This document shows, in pieces, positions 46,301-58,829 of a stretch of 64,000 nt of DNA. The translations under genes and the position numbers were made by a program. Each line of letters starts with the position of its first letter. Position 1 is the first letter of the stretch. The DNA is from Micromussa lordhowensis (lineage: Eukaryota > Cnidaria > Anthozoa > Scleractinia > Lobophylliidae): assembly GCA_964020085.1 (NCBI GenBank), contig OZ026601.1, forward strand, positions 6,085,735-6,149,734. The letters run 5' to 3'. The notes below the pieces were generated by a model. The model saw only the letters and a program-made list of their open reading frames with translations, was not told the DNA's origin and ran no database searches.

Positions 46301-49300
46301 AAATGTTATGATTTCAAATTGACTTATATGTATCTCAAATGCCATACCACAGAATTACCATTACTACAACTATTTTTATCAATGAAGCATGGGAAGGAAA
46401 ATTGTTTGGAAACAGTACTTGATCCTCATTCCTTTCAAGGCAAATTTAACATTAAACTGTACAGTTTAAGACCGAGGAAACAGTTAACACTTACTGACTC
46501 GTCCCACGGGAACAGTGAATTTTGTTTCCTGAGATTCTGAATGTTTTGTCGATGGAAACAAAATTCACTGTTCCCCAAGGGACCAGTCCTTAAGTGATTT
46601 GTCACATAGCAAAACAAATCGCTTGATAAAACAAAAGCAAATTTTTAAAAACGTGCCGAGATTCCAGCGACAAAATCAGGCCACCTTCAACTGCACCTTC
46701 AACATACTGTTGTTGGCATTTTATGTGAGTTATTTTGATGACATACTAAATATCTTTATGGACATAAGTGAAAAGAGAGTGTCATAAAAAATACTGGCAT
46801 ACAACTTGTATATTCATCACAAATTAAACAATGATTGTATTTCCTGAAAACATGTAACAGAATTTAAAATAAATTATTTTGCAACAAATGACATTGTCAT
46901 TGCCAATTGCTGGAAAGGACCTGCCACTACATGTAAGGAATTTCCTGAGAGTGTATAACAAGACCTGTAACAGCCACATTAGCGGATTGAACAGTACATG
47001 TAAGGGGCAACAACATTATTAACAGCAATCTTGTAACACATAGTTTGATAATGAACGGATAATTTGGTGTATAAAAGAAGTGATCACCCTAGTTGCAATC
47101 ATGTTTACTTAACTTTACTTCAATCTAGAATTAGCTGGCACTATGAAATGTTTATTTTGTTCTGTAAAGTACTCATCGTAGCCATTTCTCAAATTAACAA
47201 GTCTTCTTGAGAACCATACATGTATCTAGCTTTCAATTTCATGAAGAATATTGTTTTACATCAAAGATGTTATATCCTCATTAGATAAAGAAATATTTAT
47301 TATTAAGCAGGAATAAAATTGCCTAATATCTGTACTACTGTAAAAATCATGACACATCAGTTTTACATATAAAATTGTTCAACCTATTATCACTTACTAT
47401 TAGCTTTACTGCAATATATGTGTGACTGTGTGGTCTCTCATACCAAGTAAATTGTAAATTTAATATTTACAATGTACTAGTACAGTGTTATCAACCTTAA
47501 AATGTGTGATAAGGTTTCACAGGATGTTCAATGTATGTACAGTGGTACATGTATGCAGTGTACTAAATGATTATGTTAAAGAGTTGGTCTACATGTACAT
47601 TACTGTACACAAAAAATATAAAAACACCCTTCTAATTTTTATTTAGACTATTTCTCTTGGAAAACACAAAAATGCACCAGACTGATTACATTTGACTCAA
47701 TATGAAAGACAACTTACACAAAACAGCTAAGAGATCTCTATTTAACAAGATAAAAAGAAATTTAGATATTGACAATAATATCCTAAGTAATGTAATCCAC
47801 CAGTACTCTCATACATTATGTGATTTATCTTATGTGTAGTGAGGAATTATCAATTGTGAAATTGAAGTCCCTGTTTTCGTTTTCTAAATCCTAATTATAA
47901 AGCTTAAGAGGTAGTAAATCTCTAAACTAAAGAGAAAATTACTTGGAACATCTTCAGCTTCATTTTCAGTTGAATAGTGAATTTTGTTTGCATAAATAAT
48001 GACAAAGCTAAGTTTAGCCCAAACAAAGAACAGAGAAAACTGTCTCAAAACAGTCCAAAGTAAAGTCTTACTCTCTCAAAACCTACGCAACAATTGGCAC
48101 AAAATACAGGGCCAGTATGACAAAAACTTCAAATTAATGTTGCTGAAAATTAAATCTGAAGTCCTTGACAAACTAAAAAAAAAAAAATATATGGGAAAAT
48201 TACAATAAACAATATCAGAATAATAAGTTCATACCTGGTCTTTCACTGATCCATCACAAGTCTCCTTGGCCGTCTCATTATTTTCTTTACTTCCATCATT
48301 GACTGCTTTTCCTTCGTCTTTCTTTTCCTCCGCTTTCACAGGGCCAATCATCATGGTGTCAACATAGTCCTTCGCGTACGTATCGATGTACATAGTGATT
48401 AAGCCATCCGCCACAAGATCCTGAATGGTCTGAAAACGTTTCTCTCCTGAAACAAAACAAAGCCGGGTGTGATTCCATTTACATATCAGCAGCTGTGTTC
48501 ATGTACAGCACTGTACAACAGCTCAAAGAAAATGAAGAGTCCTAAAAGCTTTCATATGGAAAGTGGGCTCCCACTGAGCAATGCTCGTAAAAAATAATAT
48601 AGATGACACGTTCTGAATAAAGCCAACCCCCAAGGAAGCTTCCACAAAAGAATGAGTTTTTTTAGTTTTCTTTTTTACTAAAAGGTAATTTCTAAGCAGC
48701 TGATTCCAAAAATAAAATCTCAAACTGGATGACTTTAAAGGGATCATTTCAACTGAGAACAAAAAAATGAATGAAAATGACCAGGAATACTTTCATTAAA
48801 AAGTGATCACATACATATGTAAAAACAAATTTGTACATACATGAACACAGCAAACACTAGCATTTCAGTTGTTGTGGTATTGTCAAAAATGTTTTGCTGG
48901 TGACATTGTTAGTAAATCAGCCAATCTATTGTAGTTTCTTAAATGTAAAAATCAGAGCGTGAAAAAAATATCTACAACAACTATGTATTTGAAACAAAAT
49001 CCATGTTTTGAGTTTTCAGGTGAAATGAATAAAACCAAAGGCGGGAACAGTTGCTTGTAATAATATTGCTAACCAATATTTTGCGTCACTAATGATTAAT
49101 TAAGTACTACCAACATAACCTAAATTTGGGTGAACTTTTATTGGGCAATAGTTTGACTTGTTAACAAACTAGTCTCCGTTTAGCTGGTACTTAATAAAAG
49201 ATCGACACTTGATTCTTAAAAAAAAAACCGACTAACAGTTACAGCATTTCTAGTAATCTTCAATTTATTTTATGATAAAAATGTTTCATTGACAAGTTTA

Positions 49301-52300
49301 TACAGGTGCATGTATGCAAATTTCAGATCTATGATATTAAGGAAACCACAAGTCCAAAAGAAACACAATTTTCAATATAAAACCAATTCAAAACAATCTA
49401 AACAATACATTACAAACTAGACTTCTTTCATTGTTTGAAGGTTTCCATTCCACATTTAATATAGATGTCTTGGAAGAAATTTATTGTGAAGATGCTATGT
49501 GACATTGTCTTTCCAGTACACAAACATAGCATATATTTTAATTTCTCAAGACACACAATTTCTTGCAGAGGAAACAGTTGGGTATTGATTCAAAACCATA
49601 CTACTTCTAAGGTATCTTTCACAGAGGATTAGCATATTAAATTGAAGGAATGCCAAAACAAGCATTGTCCAAAAACAAAGCTCAGCAATTAGCATAATTT
49701 GTTTACAGTCTGCGATTAACAAAGTGTTACGTGGAGTATGATAATTGACATGTGGCAAAGTTACCAGTTACATGTATCTACTGCATCATAATGTAATAAT
49801 ATTTAACAAAAGTAACACTAAGGTGGATTGTACAATGACTACCACGGGGTACTCTAACTTAAACATTCTCTTTTGACTAGTGAAGATGTATACATTACTG
49901 CACATGTATGTAACTATTGAAATGAGGTAAAAATTCAAGTACTGCAAAAGTTCAAATTTGTTACATCTCTTCGGGAGAGAGAGACAGTGGCCCAACAATG
50001 CTGTTGTAGGTCAAAATGAAATTCAGGTTCCTAATTATTAAAATGAAATTCCTAATTATTCATGAATCATGAATAATAAGGGTAAGAAAACAAAGGAAAT
50101 TGAGAATCAAACTAGGTTAAAATCATTTTAACCTGAATTTCATTTTGACCTACAACAATGCCACTATTTTGATTTTTGATGATAGTCTCATTTCTTATTC
50201 TACAAAATAATCTTGGGCATGAGTAACAGGGAGCCTAATGGTGGGCAGTTGGATACTATTATATATGTATAATGTCGTAGGTCAAAATGAAATTCAACTT
50301 AAGATGATTTTAACCTTTAGATTGTCACTTGATTCTCAATTTCCTTTGTCTTCTAACCTTACTTATTCATGCTCCAGGAATAATTAGGGTTAAGAGACAA
50401 AGGAATTTCAATTTAACCTGAATTACATTTTGAGCTGTAATATATGTTTATGAATTCTCCTTGCCTAGGCCCTAGAACCAACCAACAGTTATTCCTTCAT
50501 GTATTATAACATACTGCATATACAGAAAAAAAGAGGAACACTAGTGTTCTGTGTTACCATTGAGAGCTAGAATATTCTACTTATACATGTACTAGATTGA
50601 TAAAGATATTTATTAACACTAACCTACATAATGAAGCCCATCATAGTACAATCTAAAGTTCTTGGAAACTCCACCGAATCTTGAAAAAAGGAAAAATCAA
50701 CAGGTTAGGGGAAAATCATCAACATTGTACACTGAAGTGCTTTCAATAGACGTGGTACCCTCCAGATCTCATAGCACTTGGTTTTTTCTGCCACAACTTT
50801 GGGCCAGTATTCCACAGTATAACCCTGATGTTCAGTTAGTAAGAAGTTAAAAACATTTAGCACTTTTCAAATTTGCTCTCTAATGGGAGCTGCCCCAGGT
50901 TCCACCAGCCAGCTACATATTGTATATTACAAATTTTATTGAAAGCAATGCAGTTCAGCCTGGATTTTTTGGAAACACACAATCGGGATAATTACAAGTG
51001 CTAATTCATGAAGAGCTGGATCTTTTCATGTTACTGCCATGAATATGTCATGGGTAAGCACAGGGATGTAGCTTAAGTTTTTAACAGGCGGGAATCTAGC
51101 AATGATAGGTGGGTATTTGGGCCGAAGCCCCACTCTATACCTTTGAACTCTGTATTTACTTGTATCTTAGAGCTAGTTGTGTTCACTCTGATCGTGTATG
51201 TACATGTAGATTATATTCATTTATAATAAACGTGTTGTTTTTATTTGAATGTCGCTGGTCCCACTCCTTACACATCTTGTTACGCGTTCGTAACAACATG
51301 TATATATGCAAATTTACTACGTATTTTCTCAAAAATTTGTCATGGTAACTAAAAATATTTAATACCTCATTGTTAGAGTGTAACTTCCTGGTGACCTCTG
51401 ACTTTCTCGCACCAGATAACAGCCATCAGCCTCTGATACAAGGTCATCAGCTTCCTCACGTGATATGCAGCCATGAAATCTGACAAGGATGCAATGAGTG
51501 AGAAACTTCATCTTACTTTTCACAAAGAAGAGCGCTGCACATGTAATTCCAGTTGATGTTTCGCCAGCAATTATATTTTATTTTATTTTACAACTTACTC
51601 TTTTCCATAGTGAGCAGGCTTAGAAGGAATCTATGGAACATAAGAAAAAAAGAACTTAATGTCTAGTATAAGTAAAGGGTTAAGTCTGCATACGAGCCAA
51701 GTGGCTCATTAGGCCGGAGCTTATCCCAGTTTCAGTAGCATGAAGCGACTAGGAATATTTCTACTCATCCCTAGATGGGATGCTAGTCCATCACAGGGTT
51801 ATCCTCAGCATTAAATTCACCTGTACCCATTTATACACCTGGGTGGAGAGAGGCACCGTCAGAGTAAAGAACACAACACAATGTCCCCGGCCAGGGCTGG
51901 AACCCAGAGCGCTTGTTCTGGAGTTGAGCGCACTTACCATGAGGCCACTGTGCCTCCACCTACCTTCCTTAAAATCATGCATTGATTTACATGCACGGTA
52001 AAGATTTCCTTAAGTTGCTCATTACTTTAACTAGAACTACTGAGATCACACAGTTCTATAGCAATTGTAATCAATTTAAAACCAACCCAAGGAGTATTTG
52101 TTTTCTTCTCAGATAAAATGGCTACAGAACTATGTCATATCGCTCAGAGCAGCTGAGCTTTTAAATTATTTTCATTTTTTAGTTAGCTGTCTAAGATGAG
52201 TTACATACATGGGTGTGTACGTGAAAATTTGGAAATGATAACACAACACAAACAAATAATGAACTTGTTTGTTTTTAAAAAATAAAATTGAATAAAAATT

Positions 52301-53967
52301 GCAAACAAGAGCTTTTCTACATTTACAAGTACAAATATAGATAATATAAAGTACATGTATGTCATACTCCTGGCTTTTTTCTAGCCAAAAAAATTAGAAT
52401 ATTTTTAAAACTTATTTATCCATCAACTTTCCAAGGCAATTTCCTCCCACGATGCATTAATAACATACCGCTTTAATTGAGGTTTTTTCACATAATTTCA
52501 AACTGACTTGGAATTATGTCACTCATTACTTTCTCTCAGGGTTTCATATGACAGTTGGGAATCAGACATTCGATGTACCAACCTAGGTCTGACCTAACTG
52601 TTGCAAATTTCAGTCTCGGCACTAAAGATGGCAGTATGATGCCAAAGAAAGGTTTGGAAGGACATATTTTCCATTAGAACAGGATTCCTTTATGAAGCGT
52701 CAAGATAAATAACTTCAAATCAGAAGGATGTTGGGTATGGGAAAGATCACTTCCTTTAGTATTCAAGGAAATGCATTGCAAGAATTTGATCGTACAAGGT
52801 ACACACCTGGAGAGTTGTAGACAAGAAAAAAAAATTCTGATTTTGAAATGAATATCTATTATCTGATGCCAATCAATCATTTATAATAAATAGTTAAGTG
52901 AATTTACCAATAAGAGCGAGATTGCTGATGGCATCAAAATCATAAATCATGTTTGCAATAATAATGCACATGTATGACAAACTTTGGGAGTGATATTTTC
53001 AATTTTTCAACAATAAATTTATATGACTTTGTAGTAACCTCTTCAGTTGAAATTAAGAAAAATGGACACGTGTCATAACAAGTGCCAATTCTCACGATAG
53101 TTTCATTTTCAAAATTCAAGCTTAACATTCGAAAAATATATATTTTATCAAAAGGGTGTGGAAACCTTTCTAATTCAATTCGTTTAAACTGAAACAGGTG
53201 CCACGAGGCATTGAATTTCAATGAGTCACACAACATGTTGGCTTCAAGATTTCTCCATTTAAAATATTAATTTCTGATCACAACACTTTCACAGTTTGAA
53301 CATGCAAATACATGTACATGCAAAAGAGTTCCCTACCTCTTTCAAACAAACAATCCGTCTCGCTTTGGGTGCCTTTTGCTGCAGTCGGTACACTATAAAT
53401 CAAATACAAAAGCTAATTTTTCACAATCCTCTAAATACGTTTTGTCCCTTTCAGCGTGAAATGGATTTCAAAGTAGCAAGTAACAACTTCCTCTTGAATG
53501 CAATACAGAACATCTTTTGCAAAAATATATATTGTAAGGGGACTTACGGTACGATTTCCATACTGGTTGTTCAATTGTGTCATAGAAGCGACCTTCTTCC
53601 GCTTGTTCTAAAGTTTCAGAAAGAAAAATGAAGACAGTGTAAAAATAAACAACACAAGCAGCACTTGAAGATGTCTGACCTATGCAATGAGGGTAAGTGA
53701 TAAAATGATTTACAACGTTATTGGTTGGGAAACTACTGTTACCTTGGATTACACGTGAAAACCTTTAAGCGAAGAAAAGATTCATCTTTAAAGACGATAT
53801 CACTCGGTTTAAAGGCCAAAGAAGCTTATAAGCATAATTATTCAGTTACAGTCGTAGAAATGTGAAATGATTCCCGCGCCAAACCTGTTCTCGTATTGAC
53901 AAATTGCTCAGAACATAAGTTTTCAAACCGTCGTCTATTTGCAAACAATCTGCTTACCTTCTGTCAT
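37368..53967 (-). CDS. CHN1: Chimaerin (SH2-C1-RhoGAP), 15 coding exons
   Basis: Rac GTPase-activating protein controlled by diacylglycerol; chimaerin alpha/beta family. Exons in transcript order: 53967-53958, 53607-53548, 53392-53337, 51630-51599, 51479-51366, 50679-50624, 48446-48235, 45617-45546, 44669-44585, 43941-43861, 40747-40655, 40112-40035, 38581-38450, 37946-37841, 37545-37368; 1365 nt, 454 residues (human long form 459). All phases agree. Start [20 protein letters not shown] aligns with the long isoforms. SH2 ~53-150 keeps YLVRES with the phosphotyrosine Arg. A Lys/Glu-rich linker follows. C1 ~201-251 has all zinc ligands ([29 protein letters not shown]). RhoGAP ~265-454 has the arginine finger in GIYRISG and the FGPTLMR motif. 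The CHN1/CHN2 split is vertebrate, so the symbol is only a family label. Intact. Confidence 0.95.
38889..39712. mobile_element. TTAA-flanked TIR element in a chimaerin intron
   Basis: AGTGCCACTATGA at the left and TCATAGTGGCACT at the right, each bordered by TTAA. Inverted similarity extends ~180 bases inward, to ATGACGTCATACACTCAACC and its mirror. Noncoding, 824 bp. Probably piggyBac- or Kolobok-related. Confidence 0.8.
40907..42371. mobile_element. Short-TIR element with 5-bp CACGA duplication
   Basis: CAGGGCTCGAC at the left and GTCGAGACCTG at the right, flanked on both sides by CACGA. Subterminal TTTGGTCGCCA and TGGCGACCAAA are also mirrored. The ~1.46-kb interior has no clear transposase. 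CAGG ends suggest hAT, but hAT normally duplicates 8 bp. Confidence 0.55.
43341..43463. repeat. Hairpin repeat, copy 1
   Basis: ATGACTGGC...GGAAACAG and its mirror CTGTTTCCC...GCCAGTCAT frame a ~120-base hairpin in the chimaerin intron between exons 10 and 11. Related to the hairpin at 46493. Confidence 0.6.
46493..46590. repeat. Hairpin repeat, copy 2
   Basis: Arms GGGAACAGTGAATTTTGTTTCC and mirror; same family as 43341-43463, and the bases downstream of both are also alike (CGCTTGA..., CCGAGATTCCAGCG vs CCGCGGTTTCAAGG). Confidence 0.6.
50003..50156. mobile_element. Small TIR element, copy 1
   Basis: GTTGTAGGTCAAAATGAAAT and its mirror ending CCTACAAC frame 154 noncoding bases. A second, more diverged copy lies at 50274. 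Confidence 0.7.
50274..50440. mobile_element. Small TIR element, copy 2
   Basis: Starts GTCGTAGGTCAAAATGAAAT and ends with a decayed mirror (ACATTTTGAGCTGTAA). Shares internal TTGATTCTCAATTTCCTTTG, in reverse orientation, with copy 1. Confidence 0.65.
51672..51961 (-). mobile_element. tRNA-derived SINE in a chimaerin intron
   Basis: On the - strand the head has an A-box-like TGGCCTCATGG (51948-51938) and a B-box-like GGTTCCAGCCC (51904-51894), followed by a body with GGTGCCTCTCTCCACCCAGG and ACTGGGATAAGC. Size and layout fit a tRNA-derived SINE. The body resembles a segment common in cnidarian genomes; the family name is not certain. It lies just beside exon 4 of chimaerin. Confidence 0.7.
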
Positions 53968-55616
53968 GTTTGTTTGCCCAGCGATGAACGTTTGTTCAGC
54001 TCGATGCCTTAAAGAGTTTCAGCAAAATCATAGCTTGCGATGGGGTGCTTTTTGTTTCCGCAATTCAAGCGAACATATGCCCGCATTTACTCCATACAGT
54101 CTCCAACAAACCACCTACGGTTCAGTACGACAAAAGAAAGGTTCGAACGTCAGAAAGCCCTGGGAAGGAAGTTAAGGGGTTTGTCTACGTGATAAGACAC
54201 TTACCGGATGAAACGAAAGGTCCTTTTATAGCCAAGCTAGTAAAGATAGATCAAGACAGCTGATTTTCAATGCCTCTATCCGCCTTGCCCATTTTTGCGA
54301 GTCGTCTATCGACAGCTGGTCAGCGGGGCGAATGTTACGTATGGAAACGAGGGGACAAGCGAGGGTCAAAACGAGGTTGGATGAAGGCGAAACTCACGGC
54401 GGTATATCCTGAAGGTAGGAGGCACGCAATTTGTTTTCATGTAAATCTTTTGTATTTTAGACATATATCCTCGGTTTCCTTAGCTTAAGGTTGACTGCTG
54501 ACTCGACTATATTTTGGATATGTTGGGGGAAGACAAGAGCATTGCATAATCTTCGCCCATCGCTGGGTCAAAGGCCGTTTAATACTTCTCATGAGTCGAA
54601 CCAAACGCATAAATTATCATTGACTTTACCTTTGAAAACCATTAACCAACAAGATCGCTTTTGTTATTTGTTTGGTGTACAGTGGAACCTCGATTTAACG
54701 AAGGCCAGGGAACTGGTAAAATATGTTCGCTATTTAACAAATGGTAAACGCCATAGCGTGTACTATTTAACAATTGACGTCAGTTTTTCATGCGTCTGTC
54801 CTGTTGTTGATCATAAATTTCGTCATCACAATGTCAAAGTAGCTGTGGAACCACGAGGCGATAGCCGAGTGGATCCGCAGACTACTTTGACAATGTGATG
54901 ACGAAATTCATTGTCAATAACAGGACAGACTCATTAAAAACTTACATCAATTTGTTTTTTACGATAAATGAGTTTTGGATACACGCGGGAAGTTGCTAAG
55001 CACGAAAGAAGCGTAAGAGTCGAGTGCGACTCTTGTTCTTGAGTGCTTAGCAAACTTCCCAAGTGCATCCATAACTCAATAGTACACGCTATGGCGCTTA
55101 CCATTTGTTTTATAACATAACATTGAGACATTGGAACAACAGAAGTCTTTTAGAGTCCATACCACACTGTTCACGTAAATGTGTCACGCAATGCCTTTTT
55201 CAGCTCGCGCTCTGAAGAAAAACATTTTCTTTGAGGTTGATATTGTGGTAAAAAACAAACCGAAATGTAGCTTAGCGTAGTGTTTGCTTTTACCGATAAC
55301 GAGTACGTGTCCTTACTTGTTTCCCAAACATTTATTTCCTATTGTTTCTGCATATTAAGGTGGCTCGAAACAGTCTCCACTACTTTCCAAGACTTAGAGC
55401 TTGATGGGTCATTATAACCACTCAATATCGGTTGATACCAAAAGCATGGTATCAAAAAAACTGCCCAATCATTAGTGAACAAGTTACTGTCAATTTTGTG
55501 GCACAATAGGTTACCATAGCAACAATATGACCTGCTAAAAACACCAGAGGAAAAAGTATGTATGAGGTTGCTACACAGATAGCCTGTTTTAGATACATTG
55601 TGTATTTATCTCTTTA
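53968..55616. other. Intergenic between chimaerin and P450
   Basis: The two genes are divergent, so both promoters lie here. It contains the nested hairpin at 54735-55115. The frames at 54045-54488 (+) look mildly protein-like (EVKGFVYVIRHLPDETKGPF) but are broken and unrecognised. An acceptor-like TCTCTTTAG at 55608-55616 suggests a 5' UTR exon of the P450 further left. Confidence 0.4.
54735..55115. mobile_element. Nested hairpin element with tRNA-like loop
   Basis: Outer arms: ACAAATGGTAAACGCCATAG (from ~54739) and its mirror (to ~55115). An inner hairpin of ~45-base arms (GTCTGTCCTGTTGTTGA... and mirror, 54795-54930) has a loop with TAGCCGAGTGGATCCGCAGA at 54862. That matches a tRNA A box (TAGCCGAGTGG); no B box was found. 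Confidence 0.6.
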
Positions 55617-55678
55617 GATCTGCGATTGCAAGCTGGTTTCTTAAAGCTTCTGTAATAGCTGAAACTGTTTTGAAGAGC

Positions 55679-57700
55679 ATGTCATCCAATTATCTGACAC
55701 TTGGTGGTGCGGCCATACTTGCGTTTATTTTCCTCGTTGTATTGTTTTTGTACTGGTATGGAACTTGTGGATTCTCCGTCTTGAAGAAAATGAACTTGCC
55801 TGGTCCAGTGCCTCGAGCCTTTGTTGGGAATATTCCAGACTTAAAGAAGTACCAAGGCATTCACTTGATGATGCTTGACTACATAAGAATATATGGCAAG
55901 GTATTTGCTATTTCCTTGGGCAGGAAGCCCTCCATTGTTATCGCAGACCCAGAGGTGCTTAAACAGATCCTGGTAAAGGATTTTTCTAACTTTCGTAATC
56001 ACCACATTCCTGGGAAACAGCCAGCCCGTTTCAGGCGGAGCATCTTTGCAGCACGTGATGACTATTGGAAGAGAATCCGCAACATGTTGACTCCCACGTT
56101 CAGTGCAGGGAAGATGAAGTTGATGGTGCCGTTGATTGAGAAATCCTGCGATGTTCTGTTGGAAAAACTCGAGACAATTGCCAATACTGGTGAGAGCATA
56201 CATAGTTCTTGAATTTGTAGAGAGTCAGTAAATTTTAGAAAAGTCCTCGAATCCTTGAAAATTTCTCGAGTTTTAGCAAGTGTTTGAAAAGTCTTTAACT
56301 TTTAAGACCTTGTAAAAGAGAGCCCACGGAATTCCCTTTCATTTAAACGTTCAGTGGAGTCCAAGGAAAGTCATTGAGTTTAGAGAAAGTTTTGAACACG
56401 TGTTCAATTTTACCAAAGTACTAGAGATTTAGAAAACGTCCCCGTGAAAAATCCAAAGAGTCGGAATTTTGTCGTTGTGTTAATGGTGTGGTCATAAGAT
56501 GGGGTTACATTGTATACTACCCACAGAAAGTGGGTAGGCTTTCTTGCTCAGAAAAGATCGAGGGGACATGCCATTGGGCGTCCTAGTCCCTTCTTGAGAA
56601 TCCGCCTCCGCAGACATCCCTGGTTTTCATCTGTAATTTCTTTGATTCTGGTATTTAAGAAGTATCCACTTGTGATGCTATGGCTCTGATCATACTGGTC
56701 TGTTAACCTTATTACAGGTCAAAGTGTGGACGTTTCTAATTGGTTCAGCAAGTTTACACTGGAACTCATCCTGTCCACGGCATTTGGTGTGGACGCGAAC
56801 ATCCAGACCGATCCAAACAGCGAGATATTGCGGAAAACGAAAGAGGTGTTCGGCGCACCTTCTTCGTTGCGTCTTCTTCATCGTCTGCCGTTTGGAAGCT
56901 ACCTGCTGCGATTCCTAAATCATTGGAGAGGAACAAAAGGCGATTACTTTGAGAACCTCGCGAAGAACATCATAAAAGCCCGACGGCGTGAAGAAGGAGC
57001 CAGCGAAAGAGTCGATCTGCTTCAGCTGATGTTGACGGCCAACCAAGTGGCCGATGAAACAAGCAGGTTGTCTGATGACGAGATTGTCGCGCAGTCGGTT
57101 TTCTTTCTGTTGGTTGGCTACAAAAACACCAGTAATACTCTGGCTTTCATCTCTTACTTCCTGGCTATCAACCCTCATCTTCAGGACAACCTGAGAAGCA
57201 AGATCCGACAGGCGAAAACTTCCGCTCCCGCGACTTCCGTTTACGATCTCGCGCAGAGCATCGATTACCTCGATAGCGTCGTAAACGAATCTCTCCGACT
57301 CTGCCCGCCGATATTTCAAATGAATCGTTCTTGCCAAGAAGATTACAACTTCAACGGTGTTAACATCCCAGCTGGAATGGAAGTAATAATTCCAACCTAC
57401 GCGATTCATCGCGATCCGGATGCGTGGCCGAATCCTGACAAGTTTGATCCCGACAGATTCCGGGGTATTACCGAAGACGATCGCGATCGTCACTCGTATC
57501 AGTTTTTGCCATTCGGAGCTGGTCCTCGGAGCTGCATCGCAATGAGGTTCGCGTTGATGGAGATCAAGATCGCTCTAGTGGAAATGTTGACGAAGTACAA
57601 GTTTGTCCAATCTCCCGAAACACAAGTACCGTTGGCGCTGCACACAGGCGTAATGCTATCGCCCAGAAATGGCGTATTTCTTAGAGTTGAAACAGCCTAA
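55679..57700 (+). CDS. Cytochrome P450, CYP3-like
   Basis: Microsomal mono-oxygenase, clan 3. Exons 55679-56189 and 56718-57700, phase 1, 497 residues, normal for the family. The chosen ATG follows an acceptor-like site at 55608-55616; an upstream in-frame ATG (55598) precedes that site and is less likely. Residues 8-32 are a membrane anchor (LGGAAILAFIFLVVLFLYWY), then the proline hinge LPGPVPRAFVGNIPD. The I helix has VGYKNTSN where CYP3A has AGYETTS (Thr308 kept). K helix ESLR at 361-364, then HRDPDAWPNPDKFDPDRF, heme loop FLPFGAGPRSCIAMRFALME with Cys443. The consensus Gly two after the Cys is Ala. The C-terminal ETQVPLALHTGVMLSPRNGV resembles CYP3A. Substrate unknown. Confidence 0.93.
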
Positions 57701-57849
57701 AAAATTTGATTTTGAATAGCACATTTGGCTTGAATTACGATGATATTTTTTTGCACACAGGGTATTTTTTATTTTGAGATATAGTGTAGTATTGTGGGTT
57801 GTTTTTATCCGGTGAATGTATTTTTTCCTATGTATTACTCATTTTTCAT

Positions 57850-58251
57850 ACTGATTGTATCTACAAGTACTACTTAATTCTGAATGGAAAATCACCTAGC
57901 TATCTTACTTCGCTTATCAGTTCTTATAAACCAGATCGTTCTTTACGTTCATCCGATCATTTACTTTTACAAGAATGTCATGACAGCCACTTATGGTCAA
58001 AGAACCTTCTCTTATTGCGCCCCGAAACTTTGGAACGGTCTGCCTAAATCTTTGAAAGAGTCTGAGACTGTGACTATTTTTAAAAAGAAACTTAAAACAT
58101 TTCTTTTCCGCGATTATTTTAACCTTTAGATAGCGATACGATTTTATCTACTTATTTTTTTTCGTTACCTAACATTACGTAAATGATTGTGAGTTTTAGC
58201 TTCTCGCTGTAAGCGCATTGAGAATTTTAAATGCACTGACAAATGCATTGC

Positions 58252-58285
<34 letters not shown>
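57850..58285 (+). pseudogene. 5'-truncated LINE 3' end with (ATT)n tail
   Basis: The end of an RT ORF in two frames: PSYLTSLISSYKPDRSLRS, then TYGQRTFSYCAPKLWNGLPK and FKKKLKTFLF, which is the typical C-terminus of CR1/L2/Rex-type ORF2. A stop follows at about 58127, then ~130 bases of 3' UTR and a tail of ~10 ATT units (58253-58285). The frame shift makes it dead. Confidence 0.8.
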
Positions 58286-58287
<2 letters not shown>

Positions 58288-58365
58288 ACCCAAATATGTG
58301 AAATCTTTTTCTTCCAGTATTATATATTACGCTTTTAATTGCTTTGCTTTTGTTTCGCATTTTAA

Positions 58366-58825
58366 GCCTGGTTTTCATATGTCTGGAAAATCCCAGACCG
58401 TCTGGGATTTTACAGTTTCCCGACCGTCCCAGATTTTGCCGACTAATGAAAACTCGAAATCGTAGATATCCCCGATCGTCTGGGATGAACGGGGACAAAT
58501 CTGGAGAATCGGGAACGCGTCCCCCGACGCGTCCCAGATTTCTGCGATGGTCGGCGATCATTCCCGACAAATGAAAACTCAAATTTTGGACGGTCGGGGA
58601 CGTCGGCTTCCGTCGGCGATGGATTTCGCTCATTTCCAATCCCCGAAATCGCTGGGCTCCAGTCCCCCTACCACACATAAACACTTTCCATTTCCCGCCA
58701 AATTCGTGATCGGGAAAATCTGGGACAGACCTCTTGCGATCCGATATATCGGCAAAATCTGGGATGGTCGGCAACAATTAAAATCCCCGATCGTCTGGGG
58801 TTTTCCCGACATATGAAAACCAGGT
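58366..58825. mobile_element. TTAA-flanked MITE, 460 bp
   Basis: CCTGGTTTTCATATGTC at the left and GACATATGAAAACCAGG at the right, bordered by TTAA (58362-58365 and 58826-58829). Interior is GC-richer, full of TCTGGGA and CCCGA motifs. piggyBac/Kolobok-like. Confidence 0.8.
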
Positions 58826-58829
58826 TTAA

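Noticed and set aside
54045..54488. Two + frames with protein-like stretches (GECYVWKRGDKRGSKRGWMK)
   Set aside because: Broken by stops, no family recognised; possibly an old retroelement piece but not enough to call.
56915..57493. 192-codon - frame
   Set aside because: Antisense shadow of the P450 second exon.
58196..58777. 193-codon - frame with a poly-Asn run
   Set aside because: The Asn run is the (ATT)n LINE tail read backward, and the rest is the MITE at 58366-58825.
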